Positions 1 through 12,960 are shown, counted from the first letter of the stretch. The stretch is DNA of 64,000 nucleotides from Straminergon stramineum (GCA_963920665.1 OY987265.1:3105001-3169000); one strand, 5' to 3'. Notes: generated from the sequence alone by a model not told the origin. Program-made: numbers and translations.

Positions 1-67
1 GTGTGAGGAATTTCAAACACAATTTTCTAAAGTATAACAACTTCAATGGAGAAATTACAAAGATACA

Positions 68-283
68 CTCCCTCCATCCAAAATTGATTTTCTGGTTCTC
101 TTTAAGTATTTTGTCCCAAAATACTCTTAAAATTGTTCATACATGATCATTTTTGTTCTTGAAAATTCAGTGAATGGATGACAACTTCCTTAAAATACCT
201 AGAAAAATGTTGAAATAGCATTACTTTCAACTTGGATTCCAAACATTTTTTCCAACTAGAAGATCATTTTGGATTGAAGGGAG
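68..283. mobile_element. Stowaway-like MITE (degenerate)
   Basis: The left end begins CTCCCTCCATCCAAAATTG and the right end reads GGATTGAAGGGAG followed by TA, so the two ends are imperfect inverted repeats of the CTCCCTCC type known from plant Stowaway (Tc1/mariner-derived) MITEs. It is 216 bp and has no coding capacity. The left flank is CA rather than TA, so the target duplication has decayed. Related elements lie at 18588-19155 and 44372-44636. Confidence 0.6.
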
Positions 284-599
284 TAACATTTTAGAAATAG
301 TATCATTGAGAATATTGCCAATAGAGTTATTGTTTCCAAGATTTGATTTATTATTTTAAACAAAACTAGAAAACTTTGTCACAATCTATCAAAAAATTTG
401 TTGCCATATTTCACCAAACTCCCTAAATTTGAAACAAATCTAAGATGATCAAAAGTAGCATTGGAATTGCACAACACCAAGATGGTAAAAAATGAAATGG
501 AGTTAAATATATTGTAAAGGAGGCATATCATATATATAGAGAGAGAAATGAATTTTCAATAGTTTAAAAAAAAATTCAAATCATTTTTAATGAAAAATT

Positions 600-1330
600 A
601 TCATAATAATTCAATCTTAACCCCTATAGTCTCATGTCCTTTTTCATTAAGAAACACTTAAAACGACCATTTCTATTGTAAACAGCAAAAGAATTTAAAA
701 TTTGATTTTTTTGCATATCTAATTGCATGTGACTTCAACAATCTAGCACAAAAATGTGAAATTTCATAGACTTTGACCTCATAAATTGCAAGACATTTGA
801 ATTTAGAGCAAAGAAAATATTCTTTTACAAGACCCTCTTCAATGACTAGATTATTTGACTTTGAATCTTCTTTACTTAAAATTTTGCAACTAAAGATTTT
901 GATTTTAAAATATTTTATGTTGAAGAATTAATTTGGGACTTTAGAAGGGGATTCAAAACAACAATGTGAATTTCATTCTATAAAAAATTATTGTGTTATA
1001 GTAGATATTGGACAAAAAGAAAAAAATTATCCTTAATAGTTGTAAGGTGGAATTAAGACACTAATCCCAATGATAAGATTGCTCTAGCATACAAATGAAA
1101 CCATACAGAACTTCTTCTTTTTGAAATTTGTGAAAATTGAACTCAAAAAAATCCAATATGATATTTTCACAAAAAGATGAAATGATTGCCTACAATCCAC
1201 ACCTTTCACATCACTCATCTAAATGAAATGAATCAAACCTTTCTATATAAAAAGAAATATAATCTATGATAAACTATTTAAATATAATAATTATTCTATT
1301 TTTAAAAAATTCAAAAAATCATGCTAAAAT
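600..1330 (+). repeat. Copy of a dispersed 0.7-0.9 kb TIR repeat family
   Basis: This stretch is collinear with 41490-42404: both share GAAATTTCATA-ACTTTGACC, a following TTGCAAGA-AT-TGAATTTA block, the TGGAATT-A block and a run ending in AATATAATCT. It opens near TTAACCCCTATAG (about 617), a decayed version of the terminal repeat of the 41.5 kb copy. The far terminus cannot be found. A third copy lies in inverse orientation at about 13230-13700. There is no coding capacity. The bases between 284 and 600 show nothing recognisable. Confidence 0.65.
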
Positions 1331-1478
1331 TGAGATCTCAAGTAAGTATGCCCAAAATTTAATTTTTCCAAAAAGGAAACAATAGGACTTAGGTGTTAAA
1401 TCTTTAGAAAACCCCTTGATGAGTTAGATCATCATTTTATAACTTTCTCAAATTGTTCAATGAATTCATTTATCTAAG

Positions 1479-1870
1479 TGTTCACGTAATAGTGGTTGAC
1501 AATTGAGTTGAAAAAATGGGTCCATCTATTTTATAATTAAATTCATTCATATTGAGTTGAAAACCATACTCAAGTATAATTTAATCTCGTTAAATTGAAT
1601 AGTGTGTAGGTCCTACACACTAATTGGAGGTCTTACTTGAAATTGAGTGTACATGGTGTTTTTGAGACCAAAAACAATGAATTAATTCATCAAGCAAAAT
1701 GGCAACTCAAGAGTTGTTCTCTTCTCTAGTAAAGGTTTCAATTTCAACCATAATTTGTAGAATATACAAATCAATTGAATGATTGATTTGAATATTTCAA
1801 ACTAAACAACAAATTTGAGTACTTTAATTTAGACTCAATTGGGTGTTACTATCACATGACAAAACTATGG
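1479..1870. repeat. Inverted repeat region with a perfect 11-bp palindrome
   Basis: At 1600-1622 the sequence TAGTGTGTAGG is followed by one base and then its exact complement CCTACACACTA. Weaker outer arms (about 1480-1560 and 1800-1870, sharing CAATTGAGT) suggest an old foldback element. No gene is visible between 1330 and 2640. Confidence 0.4.
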
Positions 1871-2757
1871 CAAGATGCCTTTATAACTCTAGTCAACATA
1901 ACTTCCTATAAAAAGGCTTTTCATCACAATATCTTATTCAACCATCATTGCAAAGTAGTATGAATTGTGAAAATTTGGAGGCACATGTGAGAATTGAAAT
2001 GGTACTTTAGCAATTGACTCCATCAACTTCAAAGCATTACATTACTTATGAGATGTACCTGAAAGCCTCAATCAATACTTGAAGTATCCTTGTCTAAGTT
2101 TTTAATTTAATTTTCTAAAGTCCAAGACCATTTCAAATACTAGTGTCAACTCAAGTTGTCACCTACAGATATAGCATATTATTTAGCACCTTATCAACAA
2201 CCATATCCACATCTCTATTCATTTGTATGCATGTTCAAATCTATATGAATATAAGTATCCCTATGTATCTATATTCATATAAGTGTACATATTTGTACCA
2301 ATGTATGACATATTTGCCAAAGTAGATCCCTTATTTTGACTTTATTTCTCTACCAACAGTCCCTAGTTTCTTTGCAGTATTTGGTTGGTGTTTTTTAAGG
2401 GATAGTAGGAGAAGTGGTGCAATACGAAGAATAGGCGTTTTAAGGATTCATTTGTATTGATTGATTGTTTCTTTCCATGTATAGAGAGCAAAATTCAACA
2501 TATCTAGATGTTGTTCTCAAGGTTTAAATAATCAATAAGATTACAAGTCTTTTGATTTGTGATTTGAAAGGTAGAAACAAAATAGAAGTATTTTCATAAA
2601 ACATGAGTATAACAACCCAAAAAATTTCCAAAAGTTTTGACAATCCAAAATTAGAGGAAATTAGAGTTAATCATAGAATGTGTGCAATGAGGGACCAAGA
2701 AATCGAGTTCAAGAAAAACACAAGATGGTGCCAAGCTCCTTGAAGCATCGAAACTCC

Positions 2758-3017
2758 GGCCAGCAAGGATTGACCCCCTCATTGCCCTAGCCGAAGGTAA
2801 TTGATGTAAAAAATTGCCCCCTATCTTGTGTTGTATTTTTCTGTATTTCTTCATCACTCTCAACTAATTTGGGGCTTTAGATTGCAAATATGAACTCATA
2901 AATTCCAAAATTCTATCATGTGTTGCAAAGAAAAAAATTCCAATGTTTTCCCAAGAGGTAACTTAAGGTAAGCTACATAGCAATGAGGAGGTCAATCCTC
3001 CTCTGCCCTAGCTGGCC
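2758..3017. repeat. Inverted repeat with arms near 2758-2785 and 2980-3017
   Basis: The left arm GGCCAG...AAGGATTGACC...CTCATTGC is matched in reverse complement by GCAATGAGGAGGTCAATCC and GCTGGCC on the right, with a small insertion of a GCCCTA-containing segment. The loop is about 195 bp. It looks like a non-autonomous foldback element; no gene is supported. Confidence 0.5.
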
Positions 3018-3069
3018 TCAAAACTAGGGTCTGATGGAGTTTGGTGTTGTGTTTATTTTATACTATTCT

Positions 3070-3800
3070 TAGGTAAGCCCTCCTCCTTTGACACCTGTGG
3101 TACAAACTGGGGTTCACTTTACGATTACCTCTATTTCCAGAAAGTGGGTCCGTTTGGACTTTGGAGAAAGCAAGTTGTCCCACTTCTGCCCCACGGGTTG
3201 GGTTCTTCTTCCGTGGGCCCTAAGCTACAGTACCAAATGGCTGTTGGGGCGAGTTTCATGGTCCGCAGGCAAATTGGATTTTTTGCCGTTGTTTCGTCGC
3301 CAGTTGGTACCTTCCGGGGGACGGGACCTGACCCGGTAGGTGCAAGGGCAAGGATGGAGGAGATGTGCATTGACAATTAAAGTTTAAATGCCCCCTGGGG
3401 CAGTCCACCATCATCTCCCGTCCATGGACTATTTCTCCACCTCGACCAATCCTCGCCCATGTTCCAGGGATGACATTCTTTTCCTGTCTGGAATCCTTCC
3501 CTATGGCTGCGAGAGAGCTTTGTTCGCATGGGGAGGGGGTTTGTTCCTCCACTTATTCCTGACAGGGATTGGGCCATGGTTTACCATGGCTATGTCATGT
3601 TAATCCTTGCTGTGGTCCTTGAAGGTTATATGTTTAAAAAAACAAAGAAAAAAAAAATTTCCTTCCACCTCCGAAATAGTCAACAAGTTGCATGCAAAAT
3701 AACCAACACCAACAGGGGCCGAGAAAAAGGGAAAGGGGGTCAGGTGACTCTGGTCTGGTGGGATGGGGAAAAAATTCCCTTGGGCCCTTGAGGGATGGAC
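3070..3800. other. GC-rich island of unknown origin in an AT-rich region
   Basis: This block of about 730 bp is clearly richer in G and C than its surroundings and therefore carries open frames on both strands, the longest under 100 codons. None has recognisable domains, a consistent splice pattern or a credible start. It might be a retained fragment of a gene, an old transposon or an inserted organelle piece; I could not match it to any. It ends in an A-rich run near 3640-3660, which could be the trace of a retroposed 3' end. Confidence 0.35.
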
Positions 3801-6344
3801 GGATGGACAGAACTTCAAATGATTTATTATGCATTACCTAGTACTTATGGTAAAGAAACTGAGGGTTGGGGAGTGGTGGTTGATGGTTTTGCAACATGTG
3901 ACGGATACACCGTCATTTGAAAATGAAAATGGGAATAGTTGGTGCCATGGGGACCACTTTGGGTCAAATTCGTCCTTTGGCTGTGGTGAAAAGCCATACA
4001 CAATTCTAGTACACCATATGTTATTGTAAATTAAAGAGTTTGTAGTGATAGAATGTCGATTTTGTTCACCAGTAAAGTTATATGTGATGTTTTGAGGCCA
4101 AAAACGTAACATTGTATAATTAGGCAATGATCCTCCTCGTACTAGGAAGTTATTATTAGCTTTTGCTAGATGCCAGAGAGGGAGGGGCTTATCAATTAAC
4201 CCCTAAAGTTCTTTGACTATGTTTCACCAAAAAAATACTCATAGTAGGCTTTTTTGATAACAAAGGTCTCAAAATGATGAATGAAATCTTATTGCATCTT
4301 ATCGTAAAATGTAGGACTTGGTAGACTACTTCATTACATTGTAGTAAAAAATGAGAGGTTTTGGTAGACTATGCAGATTATGAGATTGTAGTATTTGAAG
4401 TTGGAAAAAATATTAGGGGGGCATCCAAATTTATGGGCAACTCTAATTCAAAAAGGCTATTGCACAAGTTAATTTTTCTTTTCTACTTTATTTTTGTGAG
4501 AGAATTGACGACACGTTCAAAAATTTCATAACATTTCAAATTAGGAACATGTACCAAATAATTCCAATGGGGAGTTAGCTTCAAGAAAATTCTCGTACAA
4601 AACTATTTTTCAACAATTTTTAGTTTGCACATACAATAATATCTTCAAAATGCTAATGGTGGAGTTCTAGGTTTCAACTAGCCCTAAGAGAAGGGGGGGA
4701 GGGGGGGAAGGAAAAAATTGCCCAAAATTTGTGGCTTTGGCAAGCTTGATCAATTTATGGGTTGAAAACATTGTCAACATTTCATTTGAAATGTGGCTTG
4801 CTATACATAATCCACTGGGTTTCAACTCTTTTCTCAACCACTAGATCACTAGCCCCCACTCATTTTCACCATATGAACCTAGTGAAAAGGAAGATTGATC
4901 CAAAATTTTGAATTTTTTTCATCCATCGGTCCATCATTCATCCTTGATGACAAAAGTCTATTATTGAAACAACTTGGTTGAGAACACAAGTTGGGATTGC
5001 AACTTGGAGAGAAGATATAAAATGAATTCTAGTCCAACAACCAAGATTATAATATTGACAACATTTTTGACAAAAACAAGATGTCCCAAAGTTGAAGAAG
5101 CTAGCATGGATAGCATGATGGCATTTGGAAGGTTGGTTTTGTAGAGGACAATGAGTTTTGTACACTAGTTGGGTTTGCAATGTGTGGGTGAAATGAAGCT
5201 AGCCACACCTCTGTTTGGGTCAGAAGTCTAGCCAATGAAATATTGGCAATGCTCTAAAAAACCCAGGCTAAACTCAAGGGTAGTTATGTTGGGCATAATT
5301 GGGTGGGAAGAGGGTGCATCAAGGTTTGCTAGCTTGATTCATCATGAATCACTAGCATTTGATAATTTTACCACATGCCATGTCCTTTAAACACCCATGA
5401 TTTGCTTGTGTACAAAGATGTTCTTCTATTATATGAAATATAATTTTAGAAAATTCAACATTAAATTCAAAAAATAGAAAAATTTCACATTTATCTTATG
5501 TAGCTTCAAAAGCCGCTTATTTTGCGCACTAAGATGAGAAGACACAACCGCTTTATACGAGAGGGGTGGTAGGTGATAAGACACCCTTGCACAAAATCTT
5601 TAATAGAAAAGTTATTTAAAAATTATTTTTAAAATTGTATTTTTGATGCTTAAAATCAAATTTAATGGATATTCAATTCAAATAGAAAATATCCAAAACA
5701 ATAATTTGGTAAGATTTTATTTAATTTCAAACTTTGGTTGACACCCAAATATGGTCCCATAGACATTCAAGGGGTAATTGAAAATTTGGACTAGATTTAT
5801 GCTATGTAAGGTGCTTCTCTCCAATTCAAAATTGCTACACCACAATAATAGAGGAGGTAGATTTTTTGCCACATGAAAGGCAAGTACATCTAAACACTAA
5901 CAAGAAAACTATCTTTCATTCCATGAAGACAAAAAATAATAGTGCATGTAAGGAAAAAACAAAAGCATTACAAAAAAAGAAAATTTGTCACTAAAATTTA
6001 TTTATTTTTTGTAACAAATTTTCTTTTTTTCTTTTAGCCAAATAAAACAAACAACAAAGGTTTCTTCCACAAACTAATAAGACTCTACTTGGCAAATAAT
6101 AACAAGTTGATGAACCTTTTCATAACTACCTCAAATCTTAACCATGGCCAAATGGATGAAACCCCTTAACTCACATCTATTCAACTTGACTTGATTCCAA
6201 TGCCCCTTTACATAACACTCAACTTTTTAAACTTTGATAATTTTGAGTTTCATAAATTTGACACTTTGAATCCCACCAATACACAAAATTGACATTCACT
6301 ACATAAATCCAACTTCTTCCCTACATTGACATTGATCAAAATTA
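3801..6344. other. Intergenic, nothing recognised
   Basis: The DNA is AT-rich, with only short chance frames. A G-run sits near 4690-4710 and a TTAACCCCTAAAG motif at about 4196, which matches the end of the TIR family at 41490-42404 but has no partner end that I could find. No gene or RNA gene is supported. Confidence 0.5.
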
Positions 6345-6502
6345 TAGAAACTCAATTTTTCTAGTGTTTTGGTCACATTGATCCAATCACTATTTTGTTG
6401 ATTTTGTCAAAAATCTATTGAAAATCAATAGAAAGTTGACAAAATCAACAAAATAGTGATTAGATCAACACAACAAAAACAACAAAAAATTTGAGTTTTC
6501 TA
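6345..6502. mobile_element. Palindromic MITE (complete copy)
   Basis: The element is about 158 bp and nearly all of it folds back: the left half (TAGAAACTCAATTTTT, TTGATCCAATCACTATTTTG, TTGATTTTGTCAA) is mirrored by the right half (TTGACAAAATCAACAAAATA, TAGTGATTAGATCAA, TTTGAGTTTTCTA). Such near-perfect palindromes are typical of foldback MITEs. The left half of the same family occurs at 7573-7651 inside another element. Confidence 0.75.
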
Positions 6503-7521
6503 GTAGTAAATATAACAATAAAGTAAAAGTATAAAATTGAGGAATACAAGTATACTAATTAATTGAAGTAAAAATATTCAATTTACCTTTTACATTGTAA
6601 ATAAAACAAAAATCAGTTCATAGCAAAGTTAAAAAGTAAAAGCGTTTCAAAGTTTAATGTATAAATAAGCATACAAACCATCGACTCCAGATAAAAGTAT
6701 TCCACATTTTTCACAGGAGAAAAATATACACTATATAAGAAAATAGTTGCAAAAAAAAATCTAGAATATTCATTCAATTTACTTGAGAACAAAATAATGG
6801 AATATTCCTCTACATATGTCAAGAATACAATAATGGAATATTTTTATAAATTTAAAAATGTGATTTTGCAAGTAAATAAATCACAATTTATTCTGTGGTT
6901 TCGAAGATATGGTTTTGCAACATGTTCTGCATTTAAATCATGTTATAAATGGTATAAAGCTTTCCTGAGAGGATTCAGAATTTAGGGAAAGAAGACACAG
7001 AAGACAGGTCATAAAATTTGCGCATTTGAAATCCTGCTTCAAAATTTATGTAAATATAAACAATGGTTGCATACTTACAGGCACCACCAAGTCATAAGAT
7101 AGTAATGTAGATTAGCCCTTTGACCGCCCACATTTGCTACCTACGTACCTTGATATCTAGCTATTTGTCAACTCATATATTTTCTAAAGATTAAAAAGTT
7201 TGAGAGAATCCATTTGCAATTCGAATGAAGACATTCTAATAAGAAATTTAAAAAATTGTGATTTTTCAAAGTTTATTTGGACTAAATTGGTAAAGCATGG
7301 GTAGACCCATGCTAGATCCAATGCTAATGTGTCCCCTCTCCAAGTGCATGGTCATGATGCTAAAGGGTTGGTAAAATTGTACTAATAGGTAGGCAACTGG
7401 TGAAAAAGGGAGGGGCCAATTGATGTAGAAATTGGGTGATTAACAACATTGGTTTGTTCTACTATATTGGTTGCACCATGCTTCATATCAAAGTATACTT
7501 GTAGGAAGCAATCTTGTCTAC

Positions 7522-8156
7522 GGTAAACCAACCTATGACATGCCAAGCTTCCATGACAACTGCTAGCTCTACTAGAAAACTCAATTTTTCTGTTGTTTTA
7601 GTCGCATTGATCTGGTCACTATTCTTTTGATTTTGACAAAAATCTATTGATTTAGAACTACCCATGAGAGGCTTACATCAAGGCATGACATATTTTTTCT
7701 AACAAATGGAATTAGGACTACAATAGATTGATTTGTAACTATAATCAATGCCTTGGGAGATGGTCATGGAGTTACTAATGACTGTCATTGGACACTTGCA
7801 CTTTTCTAATGTAAACTCATCATAAAAAGTTATTTTTTATTTCTTCGTGTCATGGCTATGTTAGGAAATCTTGTAGCCATGGTAGAAAATGTTGTGTCTA
7901 CTTTAGGTGGTAAGATGACCATTATGGCAACACTTTTTGTTGATTTGGGGTTGTCTAGAGACTTTGTTGGGCCAATTGGGCTGTACACTTCAAAAATTCA
8001 TAAAAAATTCTTACTTTGTCCAAAAAATCAAATTCCGATTGCTTCCTTCATTTCTCACATTTGTCTTTGTATGGCAAAAAATCTGATTTTTTTGCTCATG
8101 GCAATAGCACAAACCACTCATCCTGCCTATCCTACGTGTCATAGGCAGGTTTACCT
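7522..8156. mobile_element. Non-autonomous element with GGTAAAC termini, carrying a nested MITE
   Basis: The left end GGTAAACCAACCTATGACA is the inverted counterpart of the right end TGTCATAGGCAGGTTTACC (about 8138-8156). The interior is homologous to 18016-18485: both contain a TTAGAAAAT-TTGTG block, then ACACTTCAAAAATTCATAA, and both end in TTTACC. A 143-codon open frame (7852-8283) runs through the element and past its end, and is probably not a gene because the sister copy does not preserve it. The palindromic MITE half at 7573-7651 lies inside this element. Confidence 0.65.
7573..7651 (+). mobile_element. Half copy of the 6345-6502 palindromic MITE
   Basis: The segment starts TAGAAAACTCAATTTTTCTG and ends CAAAAATCTATTGA, collinear with the left arm of the MITE at 6345-6421. 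The right arm is absent. It is inserted inside the larger 7522-8156 element, which gives a relative age: the host element arrived first. Confidence 0.7.
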
Positions 8157-8342
8157 TAAATGTATATGTTTCCAAAACTCATATATTATAGCTCATGATG
8201 GTAACAAATACAATTCATTACCAATTTTAAGAGTTTTGATTTTGTTGCTTCAAACTTTAATCTTTCACTATATCAGTCAGTAGAAATGTAATTTTACCAA
8301 ATGGATAAAGATCAACCACTCTACCTGGAGGTTCTGTGATTT

Positions 8343-8798
8343 TTAACTTAGCTGTTGTAATTTTTTAAATATGTCCACAATTGGGTGCCTTAAGTTACCT
8401 TGCGCGCACTGAGTCCACCATTGGAAAATGATTTCAGAATGACAGAGATCTGGAAGGAGATTCAAAACACCATCTTCAGTTTCCATTGAAGCCATCTCAC
8501 AAGTGATAAGGTAGCAGGCTCGAAAATGGCACATCTAAGGAGAAAATCACAGCTGTGGAAGAAACAGTGAGCTGAATGATTTCCAATTTTTTTGGTAGGT
8601 ACACAAATGGAAGAGAAATGCATGACAATTAGAACCATAATTTTCTGACTTAGAATGAATAAGATCTGATTTTATGAAGTGAAGAGTGCCGAGGTCGCTA
8701 TTTATGTTTGTAGACTGTACCATGAATCCATTTACATGTGTCGTTGAAAAGAGCACAATAGTTTCAAAATCATTTAACAACTTCCACAGTGTGTTCAC
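8343..8798 (-). pseudogene. Possible coding remnant, unidentified
   Basis: Two consecutive minus-strand frames (8798-8547, 83 codons; 8534-8343, 63 codons) have a less AT-biased, protein-like composition than the surroundings; the second has a tryptophan- and cysteine-containing stretch (FQWWTQCAQGNLRHP). I recognise no family. They may be neighbouring exons or pieces of a decayed transposon gene. There is no convincing start context. Confidence 0.25.
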
Positions 8799-8829
8799 AG
8801 AAATTCCAAAATACGTGAATAGGGTGTCT

Positions 8830-10540
8830 TGAGTGCATGGCGATCTAACAAATTTTCATATCTTTTCTCTATGTATTGCAGGCCCCACTTTCATTTACAT
8901 TTACCTCTCCTTTGTCAATGTAATTTCAAATTACCTGTTTACAATTTAACAACACATTTATGTTTACTGAACGACATAGAATAGTAGGCCTAAAACACTG
9001 TCCATGGTCCTAAAATCACACATATGTTGTCACAATAACCTTCTTCCCAGAATGTGGTCCATTTCAGGAACCACCTGCACTGTTTATGGACCTTTTTTAG
9101 GGTCGATTCTTAATACCCACTCCATTTCAGGACCTCCTACTGTAGATAGATTTTACAATTTTAATTCCACAAATCAAGGGTAGGTTACCATAGAGGTTAC
9201 TTTCCTTCTCTTTGTTGTATTAATATGTATTAATAAAATCACGCCGAATCCTAAAGGGAAGTACAAACTATAGTCAGTAGCTTAGGATAATTCATGCCCA
9301 CAGTATACTATTCTATTGAGATATATCTGTTGCTTTGGCCATCAATGTGAGTATTGTATTGTTGTGTCGATTTTCGTAGAGTCAACTTCCCAAAGCACTT
9401 GGGAGATGCCTATTCCATTTGAAGTTAATATAAACTCCAAATCCACCTCTAATGTGGCTCATTCATTGTGCCAAATTAGAGAATGGCTATGAGCTCGCCA
9501 TGTGTAAATTTGGCAGTACCGTAGTTGAAAATCCTTGTTGGCCATTCCATCATGCCAAAGCTTAGTTAGTGTCAAAAAAATCTTGGGCTGAGAACTTCTA
9601 GACCTCGTCTGTTTGAAGGAAAATACACGAGCAAGCACGTGTGACAACGTACGACATCTGTAAACTTTGGGTCTCACTACTTGAAAAATAATGATCATGT
9701 GTGGGCGCCCATCATCTGCTGAGAATTTAGGTGGGGCTGGTCTTCAGTAAGTTAAGACTTAAGCTTACTTGGCTTGCCTGAAAGTGGCGGTTGTCACTTG
9801 CCTGCCTGACAACTTAAGTTCAGTTAGTGGCGGACTGGCGGTTGCTTGCCAGACTCAAGGTAACTACACCCAAAAGTGTCCGAATAAGGAATCCATCATA
9901 GTTCCCATTATTAACCTATATTAGAGAACTTATTGTGGGGTCTTGTTGGTAGTTAAAGGGGATTCTAGGTTCTCTTAGAATGCATTTTTTGGACATGGTA
10001 TGAATAAACTATGAATTTTCAAAGTACTAAAAACAAGTGTTTCTAGAACCAGCCCTACACTCTCATTAATGGTGGGAGTACATTTTAGGCAAGAATATGT
10101 AGGGGTCAGTTTTAGAAAGAAGTCACTTTCGGGTGTAGTTACTTTAGTTTACGTGCCAAATGTTTACAAAATTTAGAATAAGGATTTAAATCTTTTGGAA
10201 TTATAATGGAAAGGAGAAGCAATGCTACCAAAAGGTTGGAAAGTAGGGTGCTCTAAAAGCAAGCCTACTTTATAAGTGACCTTTGATACAAAAATACATT
10301 TTGTTTTCTTTAATGTACCAACATTGTACATTTCATGAGGAGGGGGGCAGTTTTAGGGACCAATGTATTTCAACTTCAAAATTTTGTAACTAATTCCACA
10401 AAGGTCCATAGAAATATGAAACACCTTGGGTTAGATGCCAATTCCATTTTGCTTCCTACAAAAAAATTTATTGAAAATTGTTTCAAGGATTTTAGCTTCC
10501 CTTTGATGCAATCAAATCTTAAAAGGTTGCTTTAACCCAT
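8830..10540. other. Intergenic, with one repeat arm
   Basis: No gene is supported. A segment at about 10000-10100 (GAATAAACTATGAATTTTCA, then AAAGTACTAAAAAC) is homologous to the left arm of the hairpin element at 16586-16880. Around 9740-9860 there are clustered CTTAAGTT and TTGCCTGCCTG words that recur at 13.9-15.2 kb. Confidence 0.4.
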
Positions 10541-10557
10541 AAATAACATCAAAGATG

Positions 10558-10770
10558 TTCTCATCTAATGGATGGCAAAGAATCTTCTTATGGAGGACAA
10601 AAGTGCAATTGTTCATCTTTGAAATTTTATACAGAAAAGACATATCTTGCATGATAGTTAGACCTCCATAGAATATTTTGGGTTTTCTTGAAGTAGATGA
10701 TGTTAAATGGTTCCAAAAGGGATCATTTTCATAGTCACCAGTCTATCCTTTAATCCATTAAGGACCGTGG
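10558..10770 (+). repeat. Dispersed repeat unit, copy 1 of 3
   Basis: The segment beginning AATGGATGGCAAAGAATCTT and continuing through AGTTAGACCTCCA and GGTTCCAAAAGGGAT is homologous to two adjacent copies at about 37736-37890 and 37959-38160. Since the copy at 38.1 kb continues into an open frame, this may be a fragment of a degenerate transposon gene rather than satellite DNA. Confidence 0.65.
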
Positions 10771-10779
10771 TTGATTCTA

Positions 10780-12960
10780 GAGGTAGATGAGGCAGTTTTT
10801 TGTCCTATACTAAACAAGATATAAAACACCAATTGAGATGAATTTGGGAAATCTAATAATTCCAATTAAAAAATATATGGATGCTTACAACTCTACAACA
10901 CATTTTGTGACAATTGACTGTTTCCAGTTTATATTTGTACATTGATTTTTGTATTTTCAGCCCATATCTCATTTGTTTTTCCACCCCCTAAACCACATGC
11001 ATGCACAAAATCTCCCGATCTTTGTCCCAATACATTCATTTTCAAATTCTCCACATCCATCCCCTTTCATCCATCCTGAAATTCATTCTAAAACTTCAAC
11101 TACTCATAAAATAAGTGTCAATTTTCACCAGAAAGTGGTCGACCAAACCTTAATGGATTAATGGTTAAGAGCAAACTTCTTTAGCCAACCAAATGCATGA
11201 GGAACTAAACCTTCATTATCAAGTCTTCTAAATGAGTATGTAGAAGGACGCAAAAAACTCAAATAGAAATAGATGGGCTATGGATACATGGGCATTGTGA
11301 AAATTCAAAGTTTACTTTGCACAAAATATTTAGTCAAAGTATACACAAATGGCAAAAGGAATGATACCATACTAGATAGCAATGAGATTACAATTCACAT
11401 TATCCTATTAGATGGTAATATGGTAGTATTTTCAATTTAAATATTTGAAAACCATTATGTTTCATTATCATGGCTCCCAACTCACTTTTACCAAATTATA
11501 TGCTACATATGTTTCTACACATATATGACAAAATAATGTCTTTGCAACAATCACAATGGATTAAGCCATGGTCCCTTCTCTTTAGTGTTATTTTTAAAAT
11601 TTTTCTATGATTTTGAAGAACAAACTTTCTCATAGGTTTCAAGACTTTTAATGTACGCCCTTTTTTTTTAGTACTTTTAAGAGCAAATTTTCAAATTTTA
11701 ACCATTGGATGAATGTAAAACATGTCGCAAGCATATAGAGTTGATTTTTTCATCCATCAAATTGTTATAGATTCTTGGACTAGTTCTTTGTCATTTGAAC
11801 AATATTGATTTTTGAAACTTTGAAACTTTTTGTTATTCAAATATCCTAAAATACAAATTTTACCAATATGTATGCTTCACCCCCAAAAATAACTTTTCTA
11901 GTTCAAAAATAAAATTTTAAATCTAGGGGTCTATAATAAGTGGATGATAAATGTTTTTTTCTTAGTGACATGGAAACACCCTTGAAGAAAGAATGTACAT
12001 TCTAAGGATTTTTTGTAATTCCAAACTTTAGAGCAAATGATGAAGAATTTATTTTCTTAAATCATAAAACATTTATAGAAGGTAGTTAAAGAGCCACCAA
12101 TGGAAACTTTATTGATGGCAATGAAAAGCCATCTATTATATATAGGATATGCATATATTAAAGGTTCCATATAATTCGAATTTATTGGTCATAATAGATG
12201 TTTCATATATCAACAAGATAAAATACTTCTGCCATGTTAAATTTCAAATCCCCCACCCCAAATGAAAACTTTGAAATCTTTAAAAGAAAATTAGAAAGAT
12301 TTAGTTGTTGGAGATGATTGCCATATAAAGTAACCCTTATGTTTGTCAGAGTGACACAATCCATACTAGTTCATGTGAAATCAAACAAATTAGTCATTTA
12401 TAAATTTCACTCATAAATTTCTATAACTAGGTGACAATGGTTTTGTGTACCATTGAAAAGTAGTCAAAGAAGAGTATATAATTTGAAACTTATATACAAT
12501 TTGGACCTATAGAGCAAAAATTTTGAATTTGAAATGAATTTTCTATAAAAAAATAATGAAAAGTACATGTGCATAAATATAAATAGATATTTTTTTATAA
12601 AAGATAAAAAAAATAGAATTTCAAGCTGAAATAATTTATTTTATCCAATGTGATTTTTGTTCTAGAAGTTGCATTGGATGTTTGAATTCAAGTATGTTAG
12701 ACATGTGTCAAGTGTATTGCCTTCTTCATATATTCATGAATATCTTGGTTTTAAAAAAATAGACTATTTGAATACATTCTAAGTATTTACAAGTAGATGT
12801 CTTAGACTTTGTATTTGACACAATGTTCAAGGAATCCTTCAAGAACAAGGGATAGTCCAAATTTCCTAAATTATGAATTTTCTTATAAAATGCATGAGAG
12901 GTCAAATTTGAATTGGTAGAATTTCTAAAATTGTGCCCTATTTTCAATGTTCAAGACTTC
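10780..12960. other. Intergenic, nothing recognised
   Basis: The DNA is AT-rich with short chance frames on both strands. I see no splice-consistent gene, RNA gene or clear terminal repeat. Confidence 0.5.

Noticed and set aside
7852..8283. 143-codon plus-strand open frame as a gene
   Set aside because: Most of it lies within a repeat element whose sister copy at 18016-18485 does not keep the frame, and the frame runs past the element end.
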